Shown here: positions 27,823-37,101 of the stretch, one piece after another
Layout of the letters: each line of letters opens with the position of its first letter
Numbering within the stretch: position 1 is the first letter of the stretch
Assembly (NCBI GenBank): GCA_012719125.1
Contig: JAAYAY010000009.1
Location: 1-64,000 of the forward strand
DNA from: Planctomycetaceae bacterium
GTDB taxonomy: Bacteria > Planctomycetota > Planctomycetia > Pirellulales > Thermoguttaceae
DNA: 64,000 bases
Reading direction: 5' to 3'
Position numbers and translations under genes: made by a program
Notes under the pieces: model-generated
The model's database searches: none
What the model was told of the DNA's origin: nothing
The model's input: only the letters and a program-made list of their open reading frames with translations

Positions 27823-29019
27823 ATGGCTCGCAAACCGAAACGCGTGGAGGCTGGTTCCCGGCGGAGGGTGGCCCTGGTGATCGAAACGTCGATGGCCAGC
27901 GGGCGTCAGATTCTGAGGGGAATCGCCCGCTACTCGCGGGAGTGCGGCCCCTGGGCCCTGTATCACGAGCCGGGGCACATGCAGGCCGGCCTGCCGGACT
28001 GGCTGCGGCGTTGGCGAGGCGACGGCCTGATCACGCGGGTGCGGAGCGCCGAGGTGGCCGACCTCCTGGCCGGGATGTCGCTCCCGGTGGTCGACGTGTT
28101 GGACGACTTTCTTCACCCCAAGATTGCCGGAGTGCGCGTCAGCAACCCGGGGATCGCCCGGCTGGCCGTCGAGCATTTTCTCGATCGCGGCTTCCGGGAG
28201 TTCGCCTACTGCGGGATCGAGGGACGCCGCTGGTCGCAGTTGCGGGAGGAAGCCTTCGTTGAATACGTCCGTGCCGCCGGATACGGTTGCGAGGTCTATC
28301 ACTTGCCAAGGCAGGAAACGCTCCCCTGGTACGCCGAGACGGAGCGCGAGCGGCTGGCGGAGTTCGTGCGGCGTTTGCCCAAGCCCGGTGCGATCCTGGC
28401 CTGTAACGATCTGGCCGGTCAGCGGGTGCTCGACGCCTGTCGCCGGGTCGACGTGGCCGTGCCGGAAAACGCGGTCGTCCTGGGAGTCGACAACGACGAA
28501 TCGCTGTGCGAGATCTCCGACCCAGTGCTTTCCAGCGTCGATCCCGCTTACGCTCAAATCGGCTATCAGGCAGCCGCGGTGCTCGACCGCATGATGCAAG
28601 GCGAGCCGCCGCCGGAGCGGGAATTGCTTTGGGAACCAACAGAGGTCATCGTTCGGCGATCGACGGACATTCTGGCCATCAACGACACCGATCTGGCCGC
28701 GGCCGTGCGGTTCATTCGCGATTGCGCCTGCGACGGGATCGGAGTGGCCGACGTGGTGCGCCGTGTGGGCATTTCTTACAGCACGCTCAAGCGGCGGTTC
28801 CGCGACGTGTTCCAACGCTCGATCCACGACGAAATCGTCCGCGTTCGCCTGGAACGGGCAAGAGAGCTTCTGGCCGATACGGACCTGTCTCTTGCGGTGA
28901 TTGCCCGCCGGACCGGATTCCAGCACCAGGAGTCGCTGGGCGCCGTCTTCAAGGCCCAATTCGGCACGACGCCGGGCCGATTTCGCCGCGACTATGGCTC
29001 CGCCCCGCCGGATCGGTAA
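27823..29019 (+). CDS. XylR-type AraC-family transcriptional regulator
   Basis: The 398-residue product has an N-terminal periplasmic-binding-protein-like sensor domain (VALVIETSMASGRQILRGIARYSRE, GAILACNDLAGQRVLDACRRVDVAVPENAVVLGVDND) and a C-terminal AraC DNA-binding domain with two helix-turn-helix units (VVRRVGISYSTLKRRFRDVF and VIARRTGFQHQESLGAVFKAQFG). This is the arrangement of E. coli XylR, which binds a free sugar and activates catabolic genes. It sits immediately upstream of, and in the same direction as, the long carbohydrate gene run 29069-42830, and probably controls that run. The inducer is unknown. Confidence 0.93.
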   Translation: MARKPKRVEAGSRRRVALVIETSMASGRQILRGIARYSRECGPWALYHEPGHMQAGLPDWLRRWRGDGLITRVRSAEVADLLAGMSLPVVDVLDDFLHPKIAGVRVSNPGIARLAVEHFLDRGFREFAYCGIEGRRWSQLREEAFVEYVRAAGYGCEVYHLPRQETLPWYAETERERLAEFVRRLPKPGAILACNDLAGQRVLDACRRVDVAVPENAVVLGVDNDESLCEISDPVLSSVDPAYAQIGYQAAAVLDRMMQGEPPPERELLWEPTEVIVRRSTDILAINDTDLAAAVRFIRDCACDGIGVADVVRRVGISYSTLKRRFRDVFQRSIHDEIVRVRLERARELLADTDLSLAVIARRTGFQHQESLGAVFKAQFGTTPGRFRRDYGSAPPDR

Positions 29020-29068
29020 GGAACGGAACCGTTTGTGCTAACCGTTCTTCGTTTGTTGAGGTTCTCCG

Positions 29069-30370
29069 ATGAAACGTAGAGACTTTCTGACAGCCGGGGC
29101 AGGGATCGTCCTCGCGGGCCTTGCGGGCCAACCTCTTCGAGCCGCCGAAGCTCCGCGGTTCTCCATGTTTCCGGAGTATCGCGATCACGATCCAATGGTT
29201 CCCGTCTATGTTTTGCCGGGCAATCGCGCATTGCACCGCTTCTTCGACACGTCGCCGATCAGTCCGTCGGGGAGATATGTGGCGCTGTTCCGAATGCCCT
29301 ATGAAGACCACTCGCCCCAACCGGGCGATGCGGGGGACGTAATCCTCGTCGATCTCGAGTCGGGCGAACTGCGGACGATCGGCCGGTCCAGGGGCTGGGA
29401 GGTTCAGGTGGGTGCCAACGTGCAGTGGGGGCCCACGGATGAACAGCTCTACTTCAACGACGTCGATCCAGCCACGTGGCAGGCTTTTGCGGTCAAGATG
29501 GACCCGACGACCGGGGCTCGGCAACGGTTGGACGGGACGGTCTTCATGGTCTCGCCCGACGGAACGCAGGCGGTTTCGCACAACCTGGTCAAGTCAAAAA
29601 GGGCACAGGTTGGATATGGCGCTGTGGTTCCCGATCACCTGGCAACCCGAAACGTAGGTCCCGTGGCGGACGACGGCGTGTTCGTCACGGATACGGATAC
29701 CGGACGGAGCCGGATGCTGGTTTCGCTGAAGACCATCTACGAGCAGGCAGAGCCGTCGTTGCGAATCAGCGATCCCGAGAACTACGAATACTATTGCTTT
29801 CAAGCCAAGTGGAATCCCCAGGGAAGCCGGATCTTGACCACCGTGCAGTGGAGCCCCCTGTCCGGCGGCGAACGGAGGCGGGCCGTTATTACGATGAACG
29901 CCGACGGAAGTCAGATTCGCACTGCTGTGACGCCGGAACAGTGGGCCGGAGGCGGACACCATATAAACTGGTGTCCCGACGGGGTCCGTTTGAGCATGAA
30001 CCTGAACACCGATGACGACCGTGAGCTGGAACTCGTGACCTTCCGGTTTGACGGCGCAGATTTGCGCAAAGTCTTCGAGCCGGGTTCGGGTCATCCTTCG
30101 TTTCATCCAGGCGGACGGTACATGGTCACCGACGCCTATCCCGGCGAGCAGGTCGCCTTCGGCAACGGCCTGGTGCCGATCCGGCTGATCAATACGGAGA
30201 AGGCGACCTGTCAGGACATCATCCGCATCAATGTTTCTCCCGTCCGGGGCGAGTTTCGCGTGGATGCCCACCCCGCCTGGGATCGTTCGGGCCGCTACGT
30301 CACGTTCAACGGCTGGATCAACGACACGAGAAAGGTCCTCGTGGCCGACCTTTCGAGGTTGGTGGGGTGA
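29069..30370 (+). CDS. Tat-exported TolB/PD40-like beta-propeller protein
   Basis: The 433-residue product starts with a twin-arginine leader (KRRDFLTAGAGIVLAGLAG) and then a beta-propeller built of repeats such as ISPSGRYVALF, NVQWGPTDEQLYFND, AKWNPQGSRILTTVQWSP, INWCPDGVRLSMN, PSFHPGGRYMVTDAYPG and PAWDRSGRYVTFNG. These match the TolB/PD40-type propellers and, at the level of the overall design, oligogalacturonate lyase (PL22)-like proteins. An enzymatic or a binding role is possible. It is the first gene after the regulator and ends in a GTGA overlap with the reading frame of the DUF5107 gene. Confidence 0.75.
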   Translation: MKRRDFLTAGAGIVLAGLAGQPLRAAEAPRFSMFPEYRDHDPMVPVYVLPGNRALHRFFDTSPISPSGRYVALFRMPYEDHSPQPGDAGDVILVDLESGELRTIGRSRGWEVQVGANVQWGPTDEQLYFNDVDPATWQAFAVKMDPTTGARQRLDGTVFMVSPDGTQAVSHNLVKSKRAQVGYGAVVPDHLATRNVGPVADDGVFVTDTDTGRSRMLVSLKTIYEQAEPSLRISDPENYEYYCFQAKWNPQGSRILTTVQWSPLSGGERRRAVITMNADGSQIRTAVTPEQWAGGGHHINWCPDGVRLSMNLNTDDDRELELVTFRFDGADLRKVFEPGSGHPSFHPGGRYMVTDAYPGEQVAFGNGLVPIRLINTEKATCQDIIRINVSPVRGEFRVDAHPAWDRSGRYVTFNGWINDTRKVLVADLSRLVG

Positions 30371-30480
30371 GCGAATCGCTACAACGATTGGCCCAAACGG
30401 CCCTTGACCGGATTCGGGGCTTTGCTGAGGATGGAGCCTCGACGGCCATCCTTCTCGCTATTCACGCCAGGAACCATCCA

Positions 30481-33400
30481 ATGACCTACGCGACCTATGC
30501 TAAACTCCCTGGAGCCACCTTGATCTTGTTGACCCTTCTCGGGCTGCCGGCCACCGGTGTGAAATCGGCCGCCGGTGAGGAATCACACGCCCGGGCATGG
30601 GAGGAAACGGTCACGATCCCCACCTACGCCCCTGGCCCTTGCGACAAGAACCCTATCTTCTACACCGGACGGGTCTACCAAGGGGCCCAGGGCAGGGTCT
30701 ATCCCTATCCGCTTGGGGACGTGCTCCACGACACGAAGGAGGACAAGCAGTACAAGGCCCTGATGCTGGAGAACGAGTATCTGAGCATGTCGCTGCTGCC
30801 GGAGATTGGCGGCAGGCTGTTTACCTTCACCGACAAAGACACCGGTTTCGAAATCTTCTACCGCCAGTCGGTCATCAAGCCGGCCTTGATCGGCATGCTG
30901 GGAGCGTGGACCTCGGGGGGCGTCGAGTGGAACTTCCCTCACCACCACCGGGCCACCACGTTCATGCCCGTCGACTACACAATCCGCGAAAACGCCGACG
31001 GGAGCAAGACCGTTTGGATCGGGGAAACGGAAATCCGGCACCGGATGAAATGGTCGATCGGGCTGACCATGCGGCCGGGCCGTTCCTACCTGGAAGCCGA
31101 CTGCCGCTTCATGAACCGGCAATCCTACATCGAGTCGATGCTCTACTGGGCCAACGTCTCCGTCCATTGCGGCGAAGACTATCAGGTCCTCTTCCCGCCG
31201 TCCTGCCGTGTGGGCGCCGATCACCACAAGAACTACTTCACGCCCTTTCCCATGGGACGCCCGAACGTCGCCATCGACGAGATTGCCGACCTGAGCTGGT
31301 GGAAGAACTTCACCTCGGACCACCGCTCCATCTTTGCCATCGATCCGGACAACGACTTTCTGGCGGGCTACGATCACGCACGGCAGATGGGGACCATGCA
31401 CGTGGCCAACCACCACATCGTGTGTGGCAAGAAGTTCTTCCTCTGGGGCAACAACGAGGGCGGATTCGTCTGGGACAAGGTGTTGACCGATCACGACGGC
31501 CCCTACCTGGAACTGATGGTCGGGGCCTATTCGGACAACCAGCCCGACTACAGTTGGATCTCTCCCTACGAAACTCGCCAGTGCAAGCAGTACTGGTACC
31601 CGATCAAGAAGATCGGCGCCGTGAAGAACGCAAACCTCGACGCCGCGATCAACCTCGAGCGGCGCGACCCCAACAAGGTCTTCCTGGGATTCAACACGAC
31701 GGCCGACGTGGACGGCGCCAAGGTGGTGCTGAAATATGGCGAGAAGACCTTCACCGAGACGATCGACATCGACCCGAACACGCCCTATGTGAAGCTCATT
31801 CCGATCGACAGCCAAGTCAAAGACGAGCAGATCACGGGCATGCTGATCGGCCCGGACGGTCGAGAGTTGGTGCGATACACGCCCGTGGCCGTTGAAGAAG
31901 AGCCTCTGCCCGAGATCGTGGAGAATCCGAAGCCGCCGGCCGAGTACGAGTCGGTGGAGGAGCTGTACCTGGTCGGTTTGCGGCTGGAACAATTCCATAA
32001 CGGGATCGTCGACCCCCTGCCGTACTACCGGGAGGCCCTGCGGCGCGATCCGTATGACCTCCGCGTCAACACGGTCATGGGAATCCGTCTGATTCGTGAG
32101 GCGAAATTTGCCGAGGCGGAAGAGCACCTACGCCGGGCGGTGGCACGCACGACCCGTAACCACATGCGAGCCAAGGACGCCGAGCCACACTACTACCTGG
32201 GAATCGTCCTCAAAGAGCAGGGCAAGCTGAAAGAGGCCGAGGATGAACTCTGGAAAGCCGTCTGGCGCGACGACTTCCAGCGTGCCGGCTACACGGAACT
32301 GGCCCAGATCCGTTGCACTTGCGGGGACTATGCCCGGGCGTTGGAGTTGATCGATAGCGCGTTGGACGTCGCAACTCGTTCCAGCAAGGCGCGAACGATC
32401 AAGGCCTACATCCTGCGCAAGCTGGGACGGCCCCAAGAGGCCGAAGCCGAACTCGATCGGGCCGTGGAATTCGACCCGCTGGACGTTTGGTCGGTCGCTG
32501 AGCGTTGTTTCCTGCAGGGCAAGGCGGGCTCGGCATTGAAGGCCATGGAGCACGATCGTGGCGACAAGTTGCAGCAGATGCTGGAGGTCGTGACCGACTA
32601 CGGCAAACTGGGTGCGACGGAAGAGGCCCTGGCGATTCTCGCTCAGGCGGAGGATGCCGCGGGCCCCTACACCAGTCCGCTCGTGCTCTATTATGCCGGA
32701 TATTTCCATCGGAATCTCGGCGACACCGAAAAGGCGCGAGCCCTGTTCGACCGGGCCGCCGCCATGCCGACCGACTACTGCTTCCCGTTCCGGCACGAAA
32801 CGCTGCAAGTCCTTTCGGCGGCAAATGAGTTGTGTCCCTCCCAGGCGAACACGTGGTACTATCTGGGAGATCTGTGCTACTATCTCGAACAGCGAGATCG
32901 AGGCATCGCGGCCTGGGAAAAGGCCATCTCGCTTCAACCCGGCCATGGACTGGCCCTGCGCAACCTGGGGTTCGCCTACGGCCGGATCCCCGAGAAACGT
33001 GACACGGCAATCGCCCGCTACGAGGCGGCGATCGAAGCCGATCCCCAGAACGTGGCCTGCGTGATCGAGTTGGACAAGCTGTTCGAAAAGACGGGCCTGG
33101 ACGCCCGCCAGCGTCTGGCACGGCTGGAAGGCCGTATGGAGACGGTGCGGAAGAGCGATCCGACCATGCTGCGCTTGGCCTATCTGTACAACGAGACGGG
33201 CCAGTATGACAAGGCGTTGGAGATTCTGACGACCAGGCGATTTCACGTTTGGGAGGGCGCGGCGGCATTGCACCAGCCCTTCGTCGACGCGTGTCTGCTA
33301 CGCGGCCTGGCACATCTCAAAGCCGGCAGAGCCGACCGGGCATTGGAGGATTTGCGACTGGCGAACACTTATCCCGAAAACCTTCAGGCCGGCCGCCCCG

Positions 33401-33858
33401 GCGATGCGGGCCAGGGCCCGAAGATCTACTACTATACGGCCATGGCCTACCGGTCCGCAGGCAAGGCCAAGGAAGCCGAGGCAACTCTTCGCAAAGCACT
33501 GGAGGGCCGCGTTGCCGACGGCGAAATGAACTACTACCGCCTGCTTGCATGCCGCGAACTGGGCGACGCGAAGGGCGCCGAGTACCAGAAGCAAAGACTG
33601 TCGGCAGCCATCGCTGCCCTCGATGCGCCTGAAGTCGTCGATGCCTATGCGAAGTTCGGCGGCGAAAACACGCCCAACGAGCGAGTCGCCCATCGCTCGG
33701 CGGAGGCCGCCTACTTGAGAGGGTTGGCTGCCTTGGCGGAGCAAGACCCTGGCAAAGCCGGGCATTGGTTCGAAAAGGCCTTGAACGAGCGCCCGGGGAT
33801 GATCTGGGCAAGGTACTTGGCCGAGTCGTCAACTTCACCGACACCCGCGACTCCCTGA
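30481..33858 (+). CDS. Exported DUF5107 and tetratricopeptide-repeat protein
   Basis: The 1125-residue product has a signal peptide (ATLILLTLLGLPATGVKSAAG), an N-terminal DUF5107 domain of about 450 residues (LENEYLSMSLLPEIGGRLFTF, GVEWNFPHHHRATTFMPVDY), a fold related to galactose mutarotases and glycoside-hydrolase beta-sandwiches, and then at least a dozen TPR helices (YLVGLRLEQFHNGIVDPLPYY, EAEEHLRRAVARTTRNHMRA, and so on) to the end. DUF5107-TPR proteins occur in polysaccharide loci and probably act on or bind oligosaccharides. ATG 30481 is chosen because AGGAA lies eight bases upstream and a signal peptide follows. GTG 30367 overlaps the previous stop but would bury the signal. Confidence 0.85.
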   Translation: MTYATYAKLPGATLILLTLLGLPATGVKSAAGEESHARAWEETVTIPTYAPGPCDKNPIFYTGRVYQGAQGRVYPYPLGDVLHDTKEDKQYKALMLENEYLSMSLLPEIGGRLFTFTDKDTGFEIFYRQSVIKPALIGMLGAWTSGGVEWNFPHHHRATTFMPVDYTIRENADGSKTVWIGETEIRHRMKWSIGLTMRPGRSYLEADCRFMNRQSYIESMLYWANVSVHCGEDYQVLFPPSCRVGADHHKNYFTPFPMGRPNVAIDEIADLSWWKNFTSDHRSIFAIDPDNDFLAGYDHARQMGTMHVANHHIVCGKKFFLWGNNEGGFVWDKVLTDHDGPYLELMVGAYSDNQPDYSWISPYETRQCKQYWYPIKKIGAVKNANLDAAINLERRDPNKVFLGFNTTADVDGAKVVLKYGEKTFTETIDIDPNTPYVKLIPIDSQVKDEQITGMLIGPDGRELVRYTPVAVEEEPLPEIVENPKPPAEYESVEELYLVGLRLEQFHNGIVDPLPYYREALRRDPYDLRVNTVMGIRLIREAKFAEAEEHLRRAVARTTRNHMRAKDAEPHYYLGIVLKEQGKLKEAEDELWKAVWRDDFQRAGYTELAQIRCTCGDYARALELIDSALDVATRSSKARTIKAYILRKLGRPQEAEAELDRAVEFDPLDVWSVAERCFLQGKAGSALKAMEHDRGDKLQQMLEVVTDYGKLGATEEALAILAQAEDAAGPYTSPLVLYYAGYFHRNLGDTEKARALFDRAAAMPTDYCFPFRHETLQVLSAANELCPSQANTWYYLGDLCYYLEQRDRGIAAWEKAISLQPGHGLALRNLGFAYGRIPEKRDTAIARYEAAIEADPQNVACVIELDKLFEKTGLDARQRLARLEGRMETVRKSDPTMLRLAYLYNETGQYDKALEILTTRRFHVWEGAAALHQPFVDACLLRGLAHLKAGRADRALEDLRLANTYPENLQAGRPGDAGQGPKIYYYTAMAYRSAGKAKEAEATLRKALEGRVADGEMNYYRLLACRELGDAKGAEYQKQRLSAAIAALDAPEVVDAYAKFGGENTPNERVAHRSAEAAYLRGLAALAEQDPGKAGHWFEKALNERPGMIWARYLAESSTSPTPATP

Positions 33859-33890
33859 GAATCATCCTAGTGCCGCGAATCACAATACAG

Positions 33891-34158
33891 ATTAGGGTCG
33901 CCCCGTTGGGGCTGGCTGGTTTCGTGCGGACCAAAGCCCCAGGGTTGCACAACGTTCGCTCGGCTCACGTTGCTCCACCCTGGGCTGACATAGGACTGTG
34001 CCTTCGGCACGCAAGATTGGATACCGATTGCGGTGTTAGTCCCGAAGGGACGAACTTAAGCCAGTCCGGGGTGGAGCGATGTGAGCGCAGCGAACACCGC
34101 GCAACCCTGGGTCAAAAGAGTTTCTTCCATAGGCAAACCCCAAAGGGGTGGCCCTAAT
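33891..34158. repeat. 268-base imperfect palindrome with ATTAGGG/CCCTAAT ends
   Basis: The element begins ATTAGGGTCGCCCCGTTGGG and ends with the inverted equivalent CAAAGGGGTGGCCCTAAT. Its two arms of about 130 bases are clearly related in inverted orientation: CCAGGGTTGCACAACGTTCG on the left corresponds to the complement of the GCGCAACCCTGGG region on the right, and both contain CGCTCCACC/TGCTCCACC and small hairpins (GTGCCTTCGGCAC, GTCCCGAAGGGAC). It fills nearly the whole gap between two genes of the operon and reaches the first possible start codon of the next gene. The structure is that of a non-coding MITE-like repeat. Confidence 0.85.
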
Positions 34159-34174
34159 GTCTTGGAAGCATACC

Positions 34175-35530
34175 ATGACCAAAACGAAATGGACCATCGC
34201 ACTGCTGTTGGGAACCTGCCTCTGCGGGGAGCTTTGTGCCCAAGACGCTCAGCATTCGAAGTACCGGGGCTGGCGTTCACTGAGAATGTCGAACGGCCTG
34301 GTTGAACTCCAGGTGGTTCCCGAAATCGGCGGACGAGTCATCCAGATCAAGCTTGACGACTATGAGTACCTGTTCGTCAACGACGACCTGGCCGGCCGCT
34401 CACCGCCGCCCACCGGCGTCGGTCCCGAAGGCGAATGGCTCAACTACGGCGGAGAGAAGCTCTGGCCCGCACCGCAAGGGAGAGGCATTCCCGGAATGTG
34501 GGACGGGCCGCCCGATCCCGTCTTGGACGGCAGCCCCCATACGGGAACGGTTCTTCAGGCAAGCGGCGATCCGGCCGCGATTCGCCTGGTCAGCCAGGAC
34601 GATCCCCGGAGTGGCATCCGCTTCTCACGCGAGATCCGGCTTTTCCCCGGCACAAGCCGCGTCCGCGTGGACGCGACCATGACCAACGTCGACACCAAAC
34701 CTCGGCACTGGGGCATCTGGTCAGTCATGCAGCACGATGCAGCCGATCGTTCGGGCGACGGTTACGATCAGAATATGCGGGTCTACTGCCCGATCCGGCC
34801 GGGCAGCATCTATCCCAAGGGCTACAACATCATGCGAGGTCCGGAGGATCACAGCTCCTTTGCACTCGATCCGCGGGGCAAGACGGTGGTCGCCCATTAT
34901 GAACGGAAGATGGGCAAAATCGGCGTCGACTGTGCCGCGGGCTGGGTCGCCACGGTGCACGGTTCCGCCGGCAACGTGCTGGTGCAACGTTTCCCGTATT
35001 ACCCCGAGAAGGAGTATCCCGATCAGGCGTCGGTCGAGGTCTGGCATCACGGGCCTTACGGACCTAAGGCGGATCAAACCGACCCGAAGACCTTTCCCTA
35101 TTTTCTCGAAACCGAACTGATAAGCCCCTTCGCCCAACTGGCACCGGGCGAGTCGTACACCTTTGGCTACGAGTGGTACGCGGCCGCTCTTGGCGGCGAC
35201 TACCCGATTCTGGATTGCACGGAGGCGGGCGTGGTCTGCGAGCCGCTGGCGGTCACCGTGAAAGGCGGTCAGGCGGCCGTTGCGGGGCGCTTTGGTGTCT
35301 TCTACCGCGGAACCGCTCGACTCGCGTACTGCGACGATGCAGGGAACCGGCTCGGCCGGGCGGTTTTCGCCAAAGAGGTCTCGCCGGATCGACCGCTGGT
35401 GTTGGCCGAAACAATTGCCGCACCACCGAAGGAGGCAACGACCGTGAGCCTGATCGTCGACGACGCGTCCGGCCGAAGCTGTGGATGCCTGGCAACCGCA
35501 GACATGGTCACCGACGAGGCGAGAAGATGA
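34175..35530 (+). CDS. Exported DUF4380-family protein
   Basis: The 451-residue product has a signal peptide (KWTIALLLGTCLCGELCAQ) and a DUF4380-type beta-sandwich: SNGLVELQVVPEIGGRVIQIKLDDYEYLFVN at the start, then LNYGGEKLWPAPQG and IRFSREIRLFPGTSRVRVDATMTNVD. The opening resembles the DUF5107 sequence two genes upstream (both contain a L.V.PEIGGR motif), so both belong to the mutarotase-like superfamily that binds sugars. A catalytic role is unproven. ATG 34175 is preferred over the ATGs at 34148 and 34157, which lie in the palindromic element. Its stop overlaps the next start (ATGA). Confidence 0.8.
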   Translation: MTKTKWTIALLLGTCLCGELCAQDAQHSKYRGWRSLRMSNGLVELQVVPEIGGRVIQIKLDDYEYLFVNDDLAGRSPPPTGVGPEGEWLNYGGEKLWPAPQGRGIPGMWDGPPDPVLDGSPHTGTVLQASGDPAAIRLVSQDDPRSGIRFSREIRLFPGTSRVRVDATMTNVDTKPRHWGIWSVMQHDAADRSGDGYDQNMRVYCPIRPGSIYPKGYNIMRGPEDHSSFALDPRGKTVVAHYERKMGKIGVDCAAGWVATVHGSAGNVLVQRFPYYPEKEYPDQASVEVWHHGPYGPKADQTDPKTFPYFLETELISPFAQLAPGESYTFGYEWYAAALGGDYPILDCTEAGVVCEPLAVTVKGGQAAVAGRFGVFYRGTARLAYCDDAGNRLGRAVFAKEVSPDRPLVLAETIAAPPKEATTVSLIVDDASGRSCGCLATADMVTDEARR

Positions 35531-37101
35531 CAATGATCCCCAGACACGCTTCCCCCATCCTTTTGCTTCTGCTTTCCTGCGGCCTGCCGGCAGCGGAAAC
35601 GGTCATCCGCCCGGAGATTATCCCCGTCGAGGAGGGTTCCATCCAGAATGCCGGCAGCGGCACGGAAATCTGGCGCGGTGGACCGGGCAACGGTGAATCG
35701 CGTCTGGTTAAGTACGCCGTGCGTGTCAGCGATTATTCGGTCAATTCCATGATTCGCATCTCCTGGTGCGACCATGAGACGAAGGAGGGGGAGTACCTGT
35801 TCGCAAAGCTGGACGAGCACTTCGAGCACTGCATTCGCTACGGCCAGAAACTCGATATCGGTTGCTTCGTTACAAGCGGCAACCATGGGCTCAAAATCGA
35901 CGATGGACTCTGCGCCTATCCGGCATACGTCCATGAAGCCCTCCAGAACAGCGACCAGAAGGACGTCAAGTACACGTCATCGAGAGGCAGCATCACCCGT
36001 TGGGAGCCGAACTTCGAAAACGACTACTTCTTCGAGCGTTACGACGCGATCCTGGCCGCCTTTGCAGAATACCTGGAGGGCTCCCTAACCATCGAAGAAA
36101 AGACCGTCCAACGCAAGAAACTCGTTCGGCATATCGAGATGCGCCATTTCGGCTGGTGGGGCGAGGGCGCCTATCCAAAACAGCTTGTGCCTTCAAACTC
36201 AGAGTACCTGATTCGATTCGCGGACGCTTTTGCTCGACATTTCCCCGATATTCGGCTCCTGGCGCCGACCAACGGCATGGTCTACATACCTGCCACCTAC
36301 GGCACAATCAAGGATTACCACTTCCATCTGCTTGCGGTGCGCAATAACGTCGGACTCTTCGGCATTTTCCGCGACAACTGGGGTTGGGACGAAAACCTGG
36401 GCTACGTCCAGGCACTCTTCTATGACTCGAACAAGTTCGAGAAGGACGGCGTCAATCTGTACGAACTCATTCGGGATCGTTGGAAGTCCGCTCCACTGAC
36501 GGGCGAGCCGCTACAGGCTCTCCCCAAAGAAGGATTCCGTCCCTATTCTCACCTCCTCGACCAGGTGACTTATTTGCACCCGGTTGTGATCCGCAACTGC
36601 AACGTATCGAACGGCAGGAAGTCTTACATCAATCCGACGGGATACAACGTGTTCGAGGATCCGCAGGCGATTGCAGACTTCCACCGGATGTATGCCCTGA
36701 TCGGCTTTCGATACCTGTTCACCGCCGCCCGAATCGTGCGCCAAGACACGGATCTTGCCATCTCCGTTGACTGGCTCAACATCGGCCTGACACCGACTTA
36801 CGACCGGTGGCAAATTCGCTACGTCATCAAGGATGACGCCGGCAAGGAAATCTGGACGGGCAATTCGACCCTCGACTTGCGAACCGTCTTTCCCGACGAG
36901 AACACTCCGCCAGGGGTGGTGAACACGGACGTCGCAACCACCCATATCGACCGGTTCTCAAACGTCCCGAAATCCGGCACGCTGGCCCTCCAGATTGTCG
37001 ACCCCGACGGGATCTCTCCGGCGATGGCCCTGAGCATCAAGGGCAGAACGGAAGACGGGACTTACTTGCTCGCCCAACCAACAGAAAAAGGTGCTCCATG
37101 A
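35527..37101 (+). CDS. Exported DUF4832-like glycosidase-type protein
   Basis: The 524-residue product has a signal peptide (ASPILLLLLSCGLPAAE), a TIM-barrel-like region with RHIEMRHFGWWGEGAYP (the WGE motif seen in DUF4832/DUF4874 and GH42-like proteins), and a C-terminal beta domain (LAISVDWLNIGLTPTYDRWQIRYVIKDD) typical of DUF4832. It is probably a glycoside hydrolase acting in the periplasm, with no known substrate. Both ends are ATGA overlaps with the neighbours. The last 80 or so bases are present again upstream of the second GH27 copy, marking the boundary of a tandem duplication. Confidence 0.65.
   Translation: MTMIPRHASPILLLLLSCGLPAAETVIRPEIIPVEEGSIQNAGSGTEIWRGGPGNGESRLVKYAVRVSDYSVNSMIRISWCDHETKEGEYLFAKLDEHFEHCIRYGQKLDIGCFVTSGNHGLKIDDGLCAYPAYVHEALQNSDQKDVKYTSSRGSITRWEPNFENDYFFERYDAILAAFAEYLEGSLTIEEKTVQRKKLVRHIEMRHFGWWGEGAYPKQLVPSNSEYLIRFADAFARHFPDIRLLAPTNGMVYIPATYGTIKDYHFHLLAVRNNVGLFGIFRDNWGWDENLGYVQALFYDSNKFEKDGVNLYELIRDRWKSAPLTGEPLQALPKEGFRPYSHLLDQVTYLHPVVIRNCNVSNGRKSYINPTGYNVFEDPQAIADFHRMYALIGFRYLFTAARIVRQDTDLAISVDWLNIGLTPTYDRWQIRYVIKDDAGKEIWTGNSTLDLRTVFPDENTPPGVVNTDVATTHIDRFSNVPKSGTLALQIVDPDGISPAMALSIKGRTEDGTYLLAQPTEKGAP

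Noticed and set aside
27480-28262. 260-residue plus-strand frame across the hairpin at 27564
   Set aside because: Its first part is intergenic and its second part is the regulator gene in the wrong frame.
30583-33273. Long minus-strand frames (514 and 381 residues)
   Set aside because: They lie antisense to the DUF5107-TPR gene and contain no recognisable domain.
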